Of a DNA stretch of 64,000 nucleotides, positions 60,563 through 64,000 are shown one piece after another. A program made the translations under genes and the position numbers. The stretch covers positions 1 through 64,000 of the forward strand of contig CACAIE010000005.1 in the NCBI GenBank assembly GCA_902532475.1, written 5' to 3'. The first letter of the stretch is position 1. Each line of letters starts with the position of its first letter. Under the pieces are notes generated by a model, which did no database searches, was not told the origin of the DNA, and was given only the letters and a program-made list of their open reading frames with translations. This DNA comes from an uncultured SAR116 cluster alpha proteobacterium (GTDB taxonomy: Bacteria; Pseudomonadota; Alphaproteobacteria; Puniceispirillales; GCA-002684695).

Positions 60563-61356
60563 TATATCTCACCTCCTGACAGGGCCATAGCATGTCCATT
60601 AACAGAACGCGCGCCATTTGAACATAGCCAGAGAACAGCTTCCGCAACTTCATCTGCCTGAATGAAACGGTCTTGAGGGTTGCCCTTAATTAAAGATTTT
60701 TCTACTTCAATACGGCTCATGCTTGATTTTTTTATGATATCTGCGATTGCACTATCCAAAAGTGGGGTTTCAATATAACCAGGGCAGATCGCATTAACAG
60801 TAATACCCTTTGACGCAATCTCAATAGCCAATGACCGCACAAGCCCTACAACACCATGCTTTGCAGCAGCATAAGCGCTGGCATAGGCATATCCTTTTAG
60901 ACCAGCAGTTGAAGCTATTGCAATCATTCTGCCATCATTAGCATCTAGCATATCTGGCAAGCCCGCCCGAAAAGAATTAGACACTCCAATCAGATTAACT
61001 GCAAGCATCGACTGCAAATGCGCTTGATCCACCTTTTTGAAAGGCAAGCTTTTTGCAGCGCCCGCATTGGCAATTACTCCCCAGATTGGTCCATACTCAC
61101 TACGCACCACGTCAAAAGCTGCTTCAACATTTTTTTCGTTGGTTACATCACAAATTTGATAGGGAAGACATTGCTCTTGAAGCGGAGTTTCTTTACGCCC
61201 CATAATCGTAACCTTAGCTCCTTGCTTGGCAAGCGCCTTAGCAGTTTTTGCTCCTACACCAGAACCCCCACCTGTAACGATGATATGTTTTCCCTGAATA
61301 CTCACTCTACTTTCAAATTTCCTTCTCTCTATCTGCCAATCGCCATGCCTGATCAC
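60562..61356 (-). CDS. SDR-family 3-hydroxyacyl-CoA dehydrogenase-like
   Basis: [55 protein letters not shown]. Confidence 0.88.
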   Translation of the reverse strand: MIRHGDWQIERRKFESRVSIQGKHIIVTGGGSGVGAKTAKALAKQGAKVTIMGRKETPLQEQCLPYQICDVTNEKNVEAAFDVVRSEYGPIWGVIANAGAAKSLPFKKVDQAHLQSMLAVNLIGVSNSFRAGLPDMLDANDGRMIAIASTAGLKGYAYASAYAAAKHGVVGLVRSLAIEIASKGITVNAICPGYIETPLLDSAIADIIKKSSMSRIEVEKSLIKGNPQDRFIQADEVAEAVLWLCSNGARSVNGHAMALSGGEI

Positions 61357-63598
61357 GACCCGCTAAATAAGGGTTGGGCCAATCCTTTGCCGCGCGATCC
61401 CCAATTTTGGTAGCTTCATGCAATGTCCAATAGGGGTTGGAAAGATGCGGACGACCAATGGCCACCAAATCTGCACGTCCCGCCATCAATATAGAGTTGA
61501 CGTGATCAGCCTCGTAAATATTCCCAACAGCCATGGTATTTATACCAGTCTCGTTACGAATACGATCTGAAAATGGTGTTTGAAACATGCGGCCATAAAC
61601 AGGCTGTGCCTCATTGGATGTTTGGCCAGCAGAAACGTCAATCAAATCCGCTCCTGCATCAGAAAACGCTTGAGAAATCTTTACTGCTGTCTCAGGAGTT
61701 ACCCCAGCCTCTCCCAGCCAATCATTAGCCGAAATCCTAACTGAGATCGGCATATCATCGGGCCACACAGCACGCATCGCTTCAAAAACCTCCAAAGGAT
61801 AGCGCATCCGTTTGTCAAATGTCCCACCGTATTCATCCTCACGCTGGTTAGAAATAGGTGAGATAAACGACGAAATCAAATAACCATGCGCTGCATGAAG
61901 CTCGATCATATCGAACCCTGCTCGTTTTGCCATTAACACAGAATTGACGAATTGACTTTTAACCTTGTTCATTTCATCAAGTGTGATTTCACTTGGTGTT
62001 GCGTTATTTTCAGACCAGGGAATGGCGGATGCTGAAACCAAGTCCCAGTTATTTTCTTTAAGGGGTGCATCCATAGTCTCCCAGCCCAATTGAGTAGAAC
62101 CCTTACGCCCCGAATGGCCAATCTGACAGGAAATTTTGGCATCTGTATTAGTATGAACAAAATTCGTAATGCGTGCCCAAGCACTCTCGTGCTTGGAGTC
62201 ATAAAGTCCAGCACAACCAGATGTGATACGACCTTCGGCACTTACGCAAGTCATCTCGGTGCAGACCAAAGCTGCACCCCCTTTGGCGCGCTCTCCGTAA
62301 TGGGTCAAATGCCAATCTGTAGGGCAACCGCTTACAGCTTTGTATTGCGCCATCGGAGAAACAACGATACGATTTTTGAGCTTTAACTCGCGAATGTTAA
62401 AAGGTGCAAACATAGGTGGACGCGTGGGAAAGGTTGAAGAAACACCAGCATGTTTCATGAACCAACGCTCGGCAGAGGCAAGCCACGCTTCGTCCCGCTC
62501 TCGCAAATTCTCATGACTGATCCTTTGAGAACGGGTCAGCAAAGAATAATTTAGTTGCGTTGGGTCGAGATCTAGATATCTTTCAACATCCTCAAACCAT
62601 TCTACTGAATTTCTGGCTGCTGATTGCAACCTAAGAACATCTTGACGACGAGTGACTTCGTATTTTTCAAAGGCTTTGGACAAATGCGTTTCAACTTCAA
62701 TGCAATCGGCCAGTTCGATTGCAGATTCCATAGCAAGCTTTGTACCTGAACCAATTGAAAAATGAGCGGTTGCTGCAGCATCACCCAAAAGTACAATGTT
62801 CTTGTAATGCCATTTTTCACAAAGCACGCGAGGGAAGCGTATCCAGGCTGACCCCCGAATATGATTTGCATTAGTCATCAATGCATGACCACTTAAGTGA
62901 TCCTTGAAAATTTCTTCACAAATCTTGATACTTTCCTCCTGACTGAGATCAGCAAAACCAAATTTGTCAAAAGTTTCCTGGGCACATTCTACGATGAAGG
63001 TTGCAGTATTTTTATCAAATTGATAGGCATGAGCCCAGACCCAACCATGTTTCGTTTTCTCAAAAATAAAAGTGAAAGCATCGGCAAATTTTTGACGGGT
63101 ACCAAGCCAGACAAACTGGCATTTGCGCAATTCAAGATTGGGCTTGAAGTGAATTTTAAATTCACTGCGAGTTTTGGAGTTTAATCCGTCTGATGCAACA
63201 ACTAAATCATATGATTTTGAATAATCTGCAGCAGAAACAACTTCAGTCTCAAACAGAAGATTGACACCTAACTCGATTGCACGTTTTTGAAGGATCTGTA
63301 GCAATTTCTTACGCCCAATACCGCAAAAACCATGGCCCGAAGAGATTAGCCGCTGACCCCTATAGTGCAGCGTAATGTCATCCCAGTATGCAAAATAATC
63401 ATGGACCGACTTAGCGCTAACCGGATCATTAGCATGCAAATTTTCCAAAGTTTCATCGGAAAGCACTATACCCCAACCAAAAGTGTCATCGGCCTTATTG
63501 CGCTCGATCACATTGATCTCATGGTCAGAGTTTCTAAGTTTTAGAGAAATCGCAAAGTAGAGGCCTGCCGGTCCACCCCCTAAACATGCAACACGCAT
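61313..63598 (-). CDS. Fused FAD monooxygenase / OYE-family reductase (2-aminobenzoyl-CoA monooxygenase/reductase; often annotated salicylyl-CoA 5-hydroxylase/oxidoreductase)
   Basis: N-terminal [39 protein letters not shown]-terminal [65 protein letters not shown]. Confidence 0.92.
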   Translation of the reverse strand: MRVACLGGGPAGLYFAISLKLRNSDHEINVIERNKADDTFGWGIVLSDETLENLHANDPVSAKSVHDYFAYWDDITLHYRGQRLISSGHGFCGIGRKKLLQILQKRAIELGVNLLFETEVVSAADYSKSYDLVVASDGLNSKTRSEFKIHFKPNLELRKCQFVWLGTRQKFADAFTFIFEKTKHGWVWAHAYQFDKNTATFIVECAQETFDKFGFADLSQEESIKICEEIFKDHLSGHALMTNANHIRGSAWIRFPRVLCEKWHYKNIVLLGDAAATAHFSIGSGTKLAMESAIELADCIEVETHLSKAFEKYEVTRRQDVLRLQSAARNSVEWFEDVERYLDLDPTQLNYSLLTRSQRISHENLRERDEAWLASAERWFMKHAGVSSTFPTRPPMFAPFNIRELKLKNRIVVSPMAQYKAVSGCPTDWHLTHYGERAKGGAALVCTEMTCVSAEGRITSGCAGLYDSKHESAWARITNFVHTNTDAKISCQIGHSGRKGSTQLGWETMDAPLKENNWDLVSASAIPWSENNATPSEITLDEMNKVKSQFVNSVLMAKRAGFDMIELHAAHGYLISSFISPISNQREDEYGGTFDKRMRYPLEVFEAMRAVWPDDMPISVRISANDWLGEAGVTPETAVKISQAFSDAGADLIDVSAGQTSNEAQPVYGRMFQTPFSDRIRNETGINTMAVGNIYEADHVNSILMAGRADLVAIGRPHLSNPYWTLHEATKIGDRAAKDWPNPYLAGRDQAWRLADREKEI

Positions 63599-63648
63599 TT
63601 CATTTTATCCTTCATTTTAAAGCAAGCATTACATAGCAACTAATTTAT

Positions 63649-63674
63649 TTCAAGCATAAAACTTTAAGCTTGAA
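63649..63674. promoter_or_regulatory. Inverted repeat TTCAAGC-N12-GCTTGAA upstream of the aminobenzoyl-CoA operon
   Basis: Exact 7-bp arms about 50 bp upstream of the first gene of the minus-strand cluster. Confidence 0.45.
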
Positions 63675-64000
63675 TATAATTTCGAACCACGATAAGAATC
63701 TAACCAACTAGAGGAAAAAGCATGCCGCACCGCTACTTTGATATCCCTCAGAAAGTCACGCCGGGATCCGCGCAAACAAGGATGCCCAACATTGCGTGTG
63801 AGTGTCCTTTTTTAGGGAACAGAAAATGACCAAAGAATACTTCGGTTCAGTTTCAGGTTATATGCCTTATGGCCTTATCTCAAGAGCCGACTGCATCTTT
63901 CTAGAAGTTTATAGAATCTGTTACGAGCATGAAACAACCGTCAGGTTATGAGCCCTGAAGTCCTAAACACCTTCGAAGGAAAGCATCAAAATCATGGTCT

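Noticed and set aside
61018-61413. 131-aa plus-strand ORF
   Set aside because: Antisense to the SDR gene and the end of the fused monooxygenase; no recognisable motif.

Overview
The window is a 64 kb stretch of an AT-rich, gene-dense genome that looks alphaproteobacterial and probably marine. The first third carries conserved housekeeping synteny: rpsA-ihfB-lapA-trpFBA-accD-folC / trxA-exonuclease I-tsaE-ahcY-chvG-chvI-polA. This is followed by a TPR-sulfotransferase and a DMSP-demethylase-like gene (dmdA). The middle (20-49 kb) is accessory: transporters, amidases, MBL hydrolases, 2OG dioxygenases, a polyamine-type ABC transporter with SDR and class-III aminotransferase, and three ureohydrolases, two of which form a near-identical tandem pair. 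From about 55.68 kb there is an abrupt shift to much higher GC, with a complete-looking CoA-dependent 2-aminobenzoate (anthranilate) catabolism cluster that is probably horizontally acquired. Points needing a second look: (i) a decayed ThDP enzyme (acetolactate-synthase-like) pseudogene not seen by the ORF track; (ii) an EamA pseudogene with an A29 tract and a C10 tract; (iii) a small serine recombinase with Gly at the catalytic Ser10 position; (iv) a tandem ureohydrolase pair with a 924-bp core differing at 3 clustered, non-synonymous sites but with diverged 5' ends; (v) loss of the canonical start frame at A-tracts in chvG and tsaE; (vi) replacement of the usual addAB neighbourhood by exonuclease I; (vii) a 25-bp perfect operator-like palindrome and two SBP-permease intergenic hairpins; (viii) a RidA-like gene in the aminobenzoyl-CoA cluster that suggests a deamination step. 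I found no CRISPR array, rRNA, tRNA or intact transposon. All calls are from reading the sequence by eye; no database search was run.
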